NCBI RefSeq assembly: GCF_004379255.2
Contig: NC_056037.1
Span: 37,731,012 to 37,795,011, forward strand
Length of the DNA: 64,000 nucleotides
Reading direction: 5' to 3'
From: Salvia splendens
Taxonomy: Eukaryota > Streptophyta > Magnoliopsida > Lamiales > Lamiaceae
Below, in pieces: positions 25,134 to 35,395 of the stretch (position 1 is the stretch's first letter; every line of letters begins with the position of its first letter). A program made the translations under genes and the position numbers. The notes beneath the pieces were generated by a model. It was not told the DNA's origin. It saw only the letters and a list, made by a program, of their open reading frames with translations, and did no database searches.

Positions 25134-26086
25134 TGATAAAGGTTCCTTGTGAGGGAAACCTTCCATGTGCCCAAGAAATACCCAAAGCGGTGTTTGATTT
25201 CAATTTTTTTGTGTTTTCAAAGATAAAGTAAAGATAAAGAGCCTAGCCTCCAAAAACTAAACTCAAAATGGTTTTGGATGGAGAGAAAGAAGGTGAGAAG
25301 AAAGTGTAAAGAAGGAGGAATCCTCTTTGAGGACCTATGACCTCCCACAAAAAGATGTGGGCAACCCTAGGCTACTTTCACCCAAAGCAAATACTCCATT
25401 GGCTCCACATTCATGACTACACAACCATAAATGCATACCTATACTTGATTTAGCCAAATGAACATAAAACAAGCAACCTACAATGTAGGAATTTGGATAG
25501 AAATCTCACATGGGAGATGCTCTCAAAGGAGTCTTCATAATAACATTCATCAAAGTCTGCCCTTAAAGTCTTACAAAAAGGATATTTATAGTTAGGGTTG
25601 GAAACCCAAGAAAAGGGCTAAAAACACAAGGAAAATCGGATGTAAAAGTTGAATCGCCCGGCCGGGCGTTTTGGGAAAGTGAAATCGCCCGGTCGGGCGA
25701 ACTTTCTGGATTCGGCGCTGCTTCTTCAAACGCCCGGTCGGGCGTTCTGGGATGGTGAAATCGCCCGGTCGGGCAAACTTTCTGGACTGTGGACGATGCT
25801 CAGCGCACAAACGCCCGGTCGGGCGTTCTGGGATGGTGAAATCGCCCGGTCGGGCGAACTTTCTGGACTGTGGACGATGCTCAGCGCACAAACGCCCGGT
25901 CGGGCGTTTTGGAGGTGTGGATTCGCCCGACCGGGCATTCCATCTGCCTCCTCCATTCCCCTCCTAATGAAGTTTGAAACGCCTTCCCGAAGCCTTTGTC
26001 TCATTGATCTCGTGACGGGCCTTCCGGGCAGCTTAAGGGGAGTCGTGGTCGGGTCAGCCCGGGCCTTGGACTTCCCGTTTATATCA
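25134..26086 (-). repeat. 5' LTR of the retrotransposon
   Basis: 953 bp. Acts as the promoter for leftward transcription; its TATAAATA is at about 25582-25590 on the minus strand. Its outer end is 172 bp from the PGL start codon, so its U3 lies close to that gene's promoter. Confidence 0.95.
25655..25937. repeat. Array of eight 14-bp CG-rich palindromes in U3 (5' LTR)
   Basis: Same array as in the other LTR, shifted by 6,594 bp; copies begin at 25655, 25686, 25731, 25762, 25812, 25843, 25893 and 25924. This is the copy that would act on transcription of the element and lies 320-600 bp from the PGL start codon. Confidence 0.93.
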
Positions 26087-26124
26087 CTAACTCAAAACCC
26101 TACAAAGAAACAAAAATGGAAAAT

Positions 26125-26150
26125 TATAAAATTGAAATAAAGACCACGTG
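26125..26150 (+). promoter_or_regulatory. TATA-like box and CACGTG upstream of PGL
   Basis: TATAAA at 26125-26130 and a CACGTG (G-box core) at 26145-26150 lie between the retrotransposon target site and the PGL ATG at 26259. If this TATA is the true one, the element inserted about 35 bp upstream of it. Confidence 0.4.
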
Positions 26151-26258
26151 TCTTCGATATTCCCACGCCACGCCACACCACACCACACCACATCACACCA
26201 AACCCCACACTCTCACCAAACTAGCCGGTTTCCGCCCCTTTCTCTATATATTCGCCGC

Positions 26259-28804
26259 ATGGCCGCCTCCTTCCGCGCTCTCTCCGCCGCTCTCCCCAAT
26301 CAATCCCTCACCAGATCGCCGCCGCGCTTCCTCGCCGCCTGCTCTCTCAGTCTCAGATTGAATTCGGTTTCGTACACGCCGAGGCGCGGAGCAACGAGAG
26401 CTTCCATGGCTGAGATCGTGACGCCGAAGAGCAAGGGGAAAGTCAAAGTGTTCGACACGGAGGAAGATCTGGCGGTGTCGCTTGCGGAATACGCCGCTGA
26501 TTTATCCAAAAAATCGGCGCAGCGGAAGGACTCGTTCACCGTTGTTCTCTCCGGTGGATCCCTCGTTAAGTCTCTTAGGTATATTTCAGATGATTATAAT
26601 GATTCTCACTACTCATTGCAATATTTGGTGGCATTTTTTAGATTAAATGATGATTCTCAGTAATGTTTATTTATTTCTGAGGAAAGGGTGATTCTCAGTA
26701 ATGTTTGGTGATGATCATCCGTTGGGGATAATTTTGGCATGATTGGAGTATGATTTAAGAGTGAATTTTTCTTGTCTTTGTGGCTCAATGTTGAATTGAT
26801 TTGCTTTTCGCTTGAACCAATGCATTTGATGGAGCTGAAGCATTTTGCGATATTTGTGGCATTTTTTAAGATTAAACAGTTATGATTATTTTTTGCTGGA
26901 GATATGATGATTCTGAGTACTAATTACAAATTTACAATGTTTGGTGATTATCCGTTGAAGATAATTTTGGCATGATTTTTATAATTTAGAGTGGATTTGT
27001 TTTGTCTTTGTGTTTTGATATTGAATTGATTAGCTTTTTGCTTAGACTATGCATTTGATGGGTTAAAGTAATTTTTGATAGTGCGTTTTGTGGCTTTTTT
27101 TAGATTAAACAGCAATTACAATTTTGTTTTTCTGAGGAAATGATGATTCTTAGTACTAATTGCTATGCTTGATGATCATCTGTCAAAGATAATTTTGGCA
27201 TGATTGTTATGAATGATAATTTATGATTTAGAGTGGATTTGTTTTGTCTGTGGTTAATATTGAATTGATTTGCTTTTTGCTTAAACTATGCATTTGATGG
27301 AGTTGAAGTATTTTGTGGTATTGTGTTTGGTGATTGATTCTTAGGAAATTACTGGAGCAGCCGTACATTGATTCAGTAGATTGGTCAAAATGGCATGTGT
27401 TTTGGGTGGATGAGAGAGTGGTGCCGAAGGATCATCCTGATAGTAATTATCTCCTTGCTTACAATGAGTTTCTATCTAAGGTACACTTTCTTACATTTCT
27501 ATGGATTCAGGAATGATTCTTTGTGGTTATTATGTAGATTTTAGGCTCACGTGTTGGTTCGAAGAACTTCAATCTGAATTGTGTCCTTTTTTGGGGTGTT
27601 TGTTTGGTGTTTTGACACATGGGGCAATCTTTGAATGGGATTATCGTGTGTGTTTTTATTGTTGTTTGTAACTTTTTCTTCGGTTTAGAGTTGTTGTGAC
27701 ACTACTCCTCTCTGGTGGTTGAGTTGCTATATAATGCCTATGTTGCCCTTTTGCTTCTGTTTCATGTGTTTGTATGTATGGCGATTTGGCTGTTGTTTTT
27801 TTGTTATTGTTTCTGTTTCGAACTGCTTTTGCCTTACTCTACTCGTCATTTCCAATGACATGACTATTTTTGTATAATAGCAAGGTATCTAGAAATGGAA
27901 CCTAGTAAGGAGGATTCAACACCGAGAATTTGGTAGTGGCAACGTATCTACTGTCCTTAATGATGAGATCTAGACAATGGGAGGTACTGTCCTTAATGAT
28001 GAGATATAGACAATGGGAGGTACTGTCCTTAATGATGAGATATAGACAATGGGATGCCTCGAAATATTTAGAAAATGAATGCATAATCTACCAAAAAAAA
28101 AAAGTGTACTACTAAAATTAGAACTTGTGTTAGAAATTTTTTTTTCTTTAGAAAAGCACAACCAAAGCCCTTTAAGTAGTCTTTATTGGCAACCTCCTAA
28201 ACATGATTATGTGAATTTGAACTAACTGATTTAGCTTGGGACATCCCAAAAGGGAACGCGGCTTAGGATGTAGGGAGTATTATGTATGAGATTTAGTTGT
28301 CACTGCATATCCTTTTTCATCTATATTTTCACCGTGCAGGTGCCAATTCCCACGGGCAACGTGTATGCCATAAACGATGCACTGTCCGCAGAAGGCGCAG
28401 CAGACGATTACGAGACCTGTCTCAAGCATTTGGTGAAAACTAAAACAATAGATCAGTCCGAGAGCACTGGGTTCCCCAAATTTGATCTTATGCTAATGGG
28501 CATGGGTCCAGACGGCCACATTGCTTCTTTGTTCCCCGGGCACCCTCTCGTTCACGAAAATGAGAAGTGGGTTTCCTTCATCACAGAATCACCTAAACCC
28601 CCTCCACAAAGGATCTCCTTCACTCTCCCGGTCATCAATTCCTCTGCGAACATCGCCCTTGTTGTCGCGGGTGCCGGTAAAGCCACCGCAGTACATATTG
28701 CGCTGAGTGATGTTTCGAACTCCGACGTGCTTCCGGTCCAACTGGTTGAACCGGAAGGGGAGTTGTCGTGGTTTTTGGACAAGGAGGCAGCTTCCAAGCT
28801 CTAG
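26259..28804 (+). CDS. PGL3: 6-phosphogluconolactonase, plastid-type
   Basis: Hydrolyses 6-phosphogluconolactone to 6-phosphogluconate, step two of the oxidative pentose phosphate pathway. Exons: 26259-26578, 27345-27480, 28340-28804; 921 nt, 306 residues. The first about 48 residues are Ala/Ser/Arg-rich with few acidic residues, as in a chloroplast transit peptide; a second Met (MAEIVTP) marks the likely cytosolic-like core. Family motifs are VVLSGGSL, VFWVDERVVPKDHPDSN, VPIPTGNVYAIN, and FDLMLMGMGPDGHIASLFPGHP. C-terminal DKEAASKL resembles a peroxisomal PTS1 (SKL), as known for Arabidopsis PGL3, so dual plastid/peroxisome targeting is plausible. Intron 1 carries diverged tandem repeats, and intron 2 a 36-bp triple repeat. 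A retrotransposon ends 172 bp upstream of the ATG. Confidence 0.95.
26618..27344. repeat. Diverged tandem repeats in PGL intron 1, about 235-bp period
   Basis: Three copies beginning near 26630, 26860 and 27095, each with GATTAAA, GATGATTCT, GATAATTTTGGCATGATT and TATGCATTTGATGG-type strings in the same order. Confidence 0.75.
27949..28055. repeat. Three 36-bp tandem repeats in PGL intron 2
   Basis: Unit begins TACTGTCCTTAATGATGAGA and is followed by TATAGACAATGGGAGG; three nearly perfect copies start at 27949, 27985 and 28021. Confidence 0.92.
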
Positions 28805-29796
28805 TTAACGTGAATTCGGTGATGAGTGTTGTGTCAGTTGGAATGTTGTTCTATCAATAAACGTAAACTGGGAATTTTGTATTCTAGTGTGTAATTTGGA
28901 TTGGACTTGATATATCAAATATAATGTGCTACCGCTGTGAAGATTGTCTTTGTTTTAGCATTGTTTCTTTAATAATCATTTTTAGGCCAAATAACTTGGT
29001 TTAATTAAACTATGATTTCTTTTAAAGAGAATCAATATTGGTTTTCTAATTTGGAACGCTAATCTATTGGTTAAAGAGGAAACATATTATCAGCTACGTT
29101 TCATTGTTAATATAATTAAACTATGATTAAGGGCATACGGAGTGCTCAGCACTTGTTAGTTTCCAGATTGGCAAAGCACATTATTGTCACACTTATTCAC
29201 ACTTATTGGATTGGATTAGTAAACACGGTTAAGATTTTTTTGTTTATTTCGATTAAATACTTTCTGTCGTTTTAAGTAGTAACGTAATTTGAGTATTTTG
29301 TGTAGTTATAAATCAACTTAATTATAGAAAAAACAGGGTACTACTGTAAGTATTTAAAAACAAATAAGAACGGAAAATTTTAAGCTGGACTCGTGGCCTT
29401 ATAGCGTGATATTATAGTGTTTGAAAGGAGTTGCAAGACTAATTAATAATGCAGTGAAATGTTACTTAGGGTGAATGACGATTCCGTCGCCTTGGCGGCC
29501 CCCACACTCCGGCCCGACATCATGTGAGGAGGTTAAATCAGGGTACGCAGTAGCCCGTTAAGGGGGTTAAATCGGGATGACGCTAAATTAAATCTAGAAA
29601 TTGAGCATAAAGCCTTTAAGAGCCGTTTTCCACAAACAACACAAAACAATACACAGCCTTACAACATAGCAGTCCAACCCGATAATCTCATCTAGAATCC
29701 AGCATGAACTAGCTCTACGACCATAGAAATGTGACGGACAATCAAAATTAGGAAAAATAACCAACAGCTGCAATGCGAATCCACAATTCTAACCCC
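28805..29796. other. Intergenic region between PGL and CB5 (tail to tail)
   Basis: AT-rich 3' flanks of two convergent genes. An isolated GC-rich patch at about 29470-29580 (GTCGCCTTGGCGGCCCCCAC) stands out and may be a short repeat fragment. No gene seen. Confidence 0.5.
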
Positions 29797-31379
29797 TCAG
29801 TTCTCTTTGGTGTAGAGTCGGACAGCAAACGCCAGTCCCAATATCACGAGAGGCACGAGAAACTGCAGGATCTTGATCACAAACTCCGGAGTCTTGTCTG
29901 GATTGTACGACGGTTGTTTTGGAGGAACGTAGCTTCGTTTCAGGGGAACCGTTGCCATGTCTATCTCCCCAATCAAGTACTGGTCCATCATCTCCCGAGC
30001 AGAATCGCTGTGCCCAATATCTTCAAAGTCGTTGGTTGCGTCTTTTCCTAGAAAGAGGCAGTAATTTCACACGGCACTCTTGATTCAGTCTTTGTTTACA
30101 GTTTTATATAATCATCTTCGTCTAAGAAAAATAAACAAAATCATGGTTAGGTTACCTGTGGCCGATAGCAGAACTTCATCACCTCCGGGATGATCCTCCA
30201 TGAATGGGGTCACATCATAAACCTATTAAAAAATATACTATCAATGAATATTCATGATGCAATGCAGTGGCCAACATATTTCAGTATAATTTTTCAATAA
30301 AATACAACCCAACTCCAGCCATCAACATTAATTTTCTACTCCAACAGGAACACAATATTCCTAGATTCATGATTATCATTTGACACAGTACGAACTGATG
30401 GTTGCATCTAGGAAAGCAGCCAAACTGTAAGTGGCCCTTGTCGTTTTGTAATAGTCCCAGCCCAAAACCATTAGCTAAGAAAATCAGCATGTTAACCTAG
30501 GGGCGGCTCTGGCGCCAAAACACTCAGACAACCTTCTCTACTTAGCATCATCATGAAGTTATTGTTTATTTATCATGTCTACAAGTGATCTAAAATTATT
30601 AATATTTTTAATCAATTAAATCATCATCAGATTGAAGCTGAGCATAATTAAACATTTCATAAAAATTGTAAATAAAACTACAAAGACTATTGATCTAAGA
30701 TATTATTATATGATACTCAGTACTCACTGAGGATGAATCTCAGTTTGGAGTGAGTGCAAATAGTTGGAACTTAGAATACCATCAGAATTAGATTTCCCCC
30801 AAATTTTTACTCCAAATTAACCAATGAAAGAAGAGAAGTTTCAGCAAGTCCAAGCATTATTTACATTGATTCATAGTTATCTCACTGCTCCACTAGTTAG
30901 TGATCAGAACTAACCAGTAACCACCTAAGGATGTGTAATCTAGCAACTCTAGCTCAAAAGATCCCAAAAAAACGAAAAAAAAAAGAAAAAAAAAATTTTA
31001 ACAGCTGAAACTGTTCCTCGGGCAAGAAAAACGGCTCAAATCTTAAAAATTGACTGAAATTCGCAGTAGAACACAGTCACTGTTCCTAATCTAGAGATTC
31101 ACTTCAGTCAACGAAATCCGAACTCTACACAAAGGTATGACTAAATTGACTCCAAAGTCAATGTGGTATAACCGTATAACGAATCAAACAGCATAGAACC
31201 AAACGAATTGAAGATGTACACATCAAAATTCTCATAATCGAGCTCTGCTCAATGCAAGTAGAGATTTAATTATAAAAAAAGGATGATATTACCTTTCCGC
31301 TGATAATCAGCCAGCAATCCTTAGTCTTATTGTGCTTGGCGACTTCCTCAAATGTGTGCGATTTCGGATCTGATGCCAT
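29797..31379 (-). CDS. CB5: Cytochrome b5, ER tail-anchored
   Basis: Small haem protein that passes electrons to ER desaturases and hydroxylases. Exons on the minus strand: 31293-31379, 30156-30222, 29797-30047; 405 nt, 134 residues. The haem-binding HPGG motif is at about residue 40 and the second axial His lies in DIGHSD. The N-terminus MASDPKSHTFEEV is typical of plant CB5. C-terminal residues about 107-128 (FVIKILQFLVPLVILGLAFAV) form one transmembrane anchor followed by RLYTKEN, a short basic tail typical of ER-targeted isoforms. The ATG at 31379 is the only start giving the conserved N-terminus. Intron 2 is short; intron 1 is about 1.07 kb. Confidence 0.96.
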
Positions 31380-32530
31380 CGTTGATTGTTCCTCACCACT
31401 AAACACAAAGAAAGGAAAATAGTTTCAAAATCGGACGATTAAGAGAAAATATAAACCGATTAACGATTAAAGAGAGTATGATCAGCGCGAAAAAACGGAA
31501 TCAAACGAAATCAATTCGATTAGAGAGATCACCAACGAAGCGGAATCTAATGATTTTCCTTGCTTAGATTTTGAGTGAGCGTGAATTGCTGAATTCAACT
31601 TCATTTTATATTGAACCTCCGGGCTTGGGTGAAATTACAATTAAGTCCCTACGATAATTACATCTTCCTTTCGTCGTACCTAACTCAAATTTGGGAAACT
31701 GCCGAACACAATTAGGCAAACATTCATCAATTCCACAATATTTAAAATCAATCGAAAAAATTATAAATTTTGAATTAGAAAACAATTTTTGTTGATGAAA
31801 TTGTATTTGATTTTCATTCGAAAAGAATCATATGGATGTCATCGTAGATTAGTTCAAAGATGTCGTCTATATATAACAATGTTTAGTTAAAAATAACAAT
31901 CTGTTACACATATACAAATAGGTTTTTCTTTATATATAGTTACTAATAATTCCTGACTCTTGTTTAATAAAGTTTGGGACCTTACCATAAGTTGCTAAAA
32001 CTTGGTGATTTTTCCGATAATTTAACTTCTATTTTTGCACTTTACTTTAGTATAAATACATTCATAATTTAATAAAGAAAACATTAGTCTATCTTTCTCC
32101 AGATTTAATGGCGGGTGATAAAAGTTTTAAAATAAAATTAATAAAATATAAGAAAAAATGTTTATAATTATTTGTCTCCATCGAAAAACAGTATACTCCT
32201 ATTTATTCGATAAAAATACTCACGATAATAATAGTTCAGTAGTGATTTTACAGAATTTTATGGAAAATAGGGAAATAGTACTCCCAATATCTTCTTTGGA
32301 AAAAATTCATTATTTTTTTCAATTTAAAGATAAAGTAATAATAATGGTAGATAAACATCATTTAAAAAAACTAAAATAAATACAAAATCGTTGTTGACTT
32401 GGAATGTTATCCCAAAGCAGTAACAAGATAATCATGCTTTTATTAAAAGGCTGTCTATTTTATCTCGAAAAAGGGCTGCCAATATTTCAACTGCATATGC
32501 AATTCTTAATCTTGTTATGGCAAATGTCAT
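31380..32530. other. Intergenic region upstream of CB5
   Basis: 5' flank of CB5 followed by AT-rich DNA. A 73-codon frame at 32158-32379 is AT-rich and shows no domain. No gene supported. Confidence 0.5.
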
Positions 32531-32533
32531 TTA

Positions 32534-33379
32534 GGTCATCTGCAACGCCGTCTCTTATCCGTCTCATCCATTAAATATTCATAGGTCTCACTGTACTTTT
32601 CACTCCATCTCTGAACTAAGAGACAGAACCTGCAACCCTCCATCTCTTATCCGTCTCTTAACCATCTCTTAACTTACTATTCATTCAATTTCATTTTTTA
32701 TTTTTATTTCCAACAAATTCAATTATTAAAAACACATTTCATTAAATAAAATAAAATTACAACATAAAATAAAAATACAACTTAAAATTCAAAAAGATAA
32801 AAAAAACACACATAATTAAAATCCTAAAAAATAAAAAATATGCAGTCGACGAACTGGAGCCGGAACCACCCAAGACATTGTACATGCCCCCAGTCGCCAA
32901 ACGCGTTGATGTCAAACCCGCCGGAGCAGCCACCGCCATAGTTACCGTCGCCGGACATTTTGTGATGACAATTGGAGATGTTAGATGAAAATTAGAAAGG
33001 AATTGTAGATGATTTGGGAAGAATAGATGTGTATTTGTGTGTGAAATGAGGATGAAATAAGAGTATTTATAGAGTAAAAAAAGGAAAACGGTAATATTAC
33101 CGTTTTATTTTTTATTTTATTAAATTCGATTTTTTTTAAAAAATGATTTATTGCGTCAGCGTGACGAAGCCCACTCGCGGGCCGGCGAGTGGGCGTCACG
33201 CATGGCGCCGGAGCGCGCCACGTCGTGCGAGCGCGTGGCGAGACAGCCCGCGATCCGTCTCGGTTGAACGGGCGTCTCGGCGAGACCGGGACGAGACGGG
33301 ACGCTGCAATGCGTCTCGCCGCCATCTCGTCTCGGCGGGACGAGATACGAGCCACCCGCGTGACGCGTTTATGGTGGTC
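32534..33379 (-). mobile_element. Non-autonomous PIF/Harbinger-like element (Harbinger-3)
   Basis: TTA target duplications at 32531-32533 and 33380-33382. The two 15-bp ends match at 9 of 15 positions (GGTCATCTGCAACGC against GACCACCATAAACGC). 846 bp, with GC-rich arms. On the minus strand there is a TATAAATACTC promoter at about 33060-33072, and then an ATG at 32959 opening a short frame MSGDGNYGGGCSGGFDINAF that soon loses length. This looks like an internally deleted copy of a larger element that kept its promoter and the beginning of one gene. Confidence 0.65.
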
Positions 33380-33944
33380 TTAGTCATCTATGCCTTATTT
33401 AATTTATTGTTATTTAACTTAAATTTCGTCGCAATTTGTATTCAAACACGTAAAGCAATTACCAACCCAGTCGTATTTGGTATTCCAAAAAAAAAAATCC
33501 TCTCTGTTATCCCAAAGCAAATCACAATTTATCTTCTTGTTTCATTTTTAAAAATTATTTTTGAGTTTCATGTTTTATAATTTTTATTATTTGTAAGACG
33601 GAATAAATAACTAAAATGTACTCATGTAATCCCATTCAAGATTGCCATTTCTTTTGAACAACATGAGATTTTGTGGGAGTTGTTGGGCCGTATTAAATTA
33701 GAAAAAAGTATATAATTAAATATACTATGAAGAGAGTAAAATTATAAATTTTATTTTAAATATGAGAATATGACATCTTAGTTGCGACCATTTTGAAAAA
33801 ATATATGAGTACTTTTGGATAAAATTATAAAACATACATTGCTCATTCAATTAAGTTTTTTTAAGGAAATTGTAAAGAAAAGAGAATTGTAATCAAATCT
33901 GAGTTCATCCTGCAATATTAAAAAGATGGAATATTTTTTATTGG

Positions 33945-34405
33945 TGGCAAGATCTCAATTTTGATCTATAACATTTAAAAATATTTGCTGAGATCTCGTT
34001 TAAGCTACTCTTTAACTGTTTTAAACTTTTTTGGACGAAAATATTCCAAATCCATTAAAAAGCATTTTAGTCTATTTATCATCTATTCTTTATTAAGATA
34101 TTTACTTTATCTCTTTTAAATTTTTTTTGCACCTTTGGTCCTTCTATTTTTCTCTTATCTTCCCATTTTTCATTATCTCTTTCAATAAAGGGGCGAAAAA
34201 AAGAGATAAATTAAATATTTAATAAATAAGAGAGAATAAATAGACTGAAATTAATGTCCCTCGGGGGCTTAAGGATATTTTCATCCAATAAACTTTTGAA
34301 ATAGTGAATAAGTAGCTCAAATGATGTTGAATTGAAGTTAATGGACCTCAAACGATATTTTCAAATGTTATACCAAAATTGATAATTTGGCAAAGTCCGT
34401 AGACC
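33945..34405. repeat. Inverted-repeat element, about 200-bp diverged arms (MULE-like?)
   Basis: The left arm (TCAATTTTGATCTATAACATTT ... AGCTACTCTTTAAC ... AGTCTATTTAT) reappears in reverse complement on the right (TCAATTTTGGTATAACATTTGAAAATAT ... GAGCTACTTATTCAC ... AGTCTATTTAT). Exact ends and target duplication were not resolved. Long diverged inverted arms without a gene fit a non-autonomous Mutator-like element. Confidence 0.5.
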
Positions 34406-34955
34406 AAAAAAAAAATCCATTTATTAAAAAGCAGCAGAAAAATCAATGATATACGAGCTAATTTACCCTATAAAGAAAAAATTTAGATAAAATTTATTCC
34501 AAAAGTTATACGTAGATGTCACCATCATTGATGTCCTCTATTCATAAATGAACGATGTTGTTTGGCTAAAAAATATCAAACATATCACACATTGTAAACC
34601 TTTTTTTTTCGTGGGATTATGTGATTTTTTGATTAGTTTTCAAAATTGCATGACATTCATGAATTTGACACAACTAATATTTTCCAATATTTATGACATA
34701 TTTTTTACCATGAAAAGTATGAATTATTATTTTTTAGTTATTTCTTGAAAAATATGAAAATTTTAAAGTTGGAAACTCATTTTTCTCTAATGAGGTAAGA
34801 CCCATTATCCATTAATAATATTTTAATTATTTTTCTTTTTTTTTTTATTTTTTATTTTACCAATAATGCATTAAAATTTTTAATGTATCAAATGTTCATA
34901 TTTTTGACGAAAGGAACAAAGTCATGAGAGGAGTATAATTAAAATTATTGCGAGT

Positions 34956-35109
34956 TGGCAGCGCGGAGCTGTGGTGACCTTGAGGTCACGGGTTCAAATT
35001 CCACAATCCGTTGGGAGACTTTCGGCATTAATCCGCAAGCCCGATTGAGCAGGATTAATCCGATTCTGCCGAAGGCGGATTCGGAACACCCGCGAGCAAA
35101 CTAAAAAAT
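34956..35109 (+). mobile_element. tRNA-derived SINE
   Basis: Flanked by the 11-bp direct repeat TTATTGCGAGT (34945-34955 and 35110-35120). Near the left end TGGCAGCGCGGAG resembles an A box, and GGTTCAAATTCC at 34991-35002 matches a Pol III B box. The stretch GTGACCTTGAGGTCACGGGTTC is like the internal promoter of Au-type plant SINEs. Ends in an A-rich run. Confidence 0.82.
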
Positions 35110-35395
35110 TTATTGCGAGTAAAATATTTGCTACTGTTTGTGTAGACATAGCCCATAATTAAGTAGGACTAAGCCCAAATATAGGTCCTTCACACAAAAT
35201 TCAAAACCCAGGGAGGAATGTGGGGGTAAATCCGTAAATTACAGGTATCGTCTCGTCGTCGCCTCGAACTTTCTGCATACTGCGTTTCGTGTCCCCCAAA
35301 ACACAAATTAATTATCCTAAAAACCCTAGCAAGAAGAAAGGGGGAATCATAAAAACCCGAATTGAATCGAAAAAATAAAAATAAAAAATTCCACA

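Larger units (their letters stand above)
18540..26086 (-). mobile_element. Complete Ty3/gypsy LTR retrotransposon (chromovirus-type)
   Basis: A 7,547-bp element read leftwards. Two 953-bp LTRs (TGAT...ATCA) flank gag-protease and pol frames. The 5-bp target duplication CTAAC is perfect (18535-18539 and 26087-26091). The LTRs look identical wherever compared by eye, so insertion is very recent. Gene order is protease, RT, RNase H, integrase, the Ty3/gypsy order. The integrase C-terminal part, with the [17 protein letters not shown] motif, a [10 protein letters not shown] segment and no obvious chromodomain, resembles the CRM/Galadriel side of chromoviruses; this lineage call is tentative. A primer site and a polypurine tract are present in the correct places. 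Confidence 0.96.

Noticed and set aside
26242..26250. CTATATAT as the PGL TATA box
   Set aside because: Only about 10 bp upstream of the ATG, too close; the TATAAA at 26125 is a better candidate.
34991..35002. tRNA gene at the B-box match
   Set aside because: No cloverleaf arms or acceptor pairing around it; the 11-bp target duplication and A-rich end make it a SINE.
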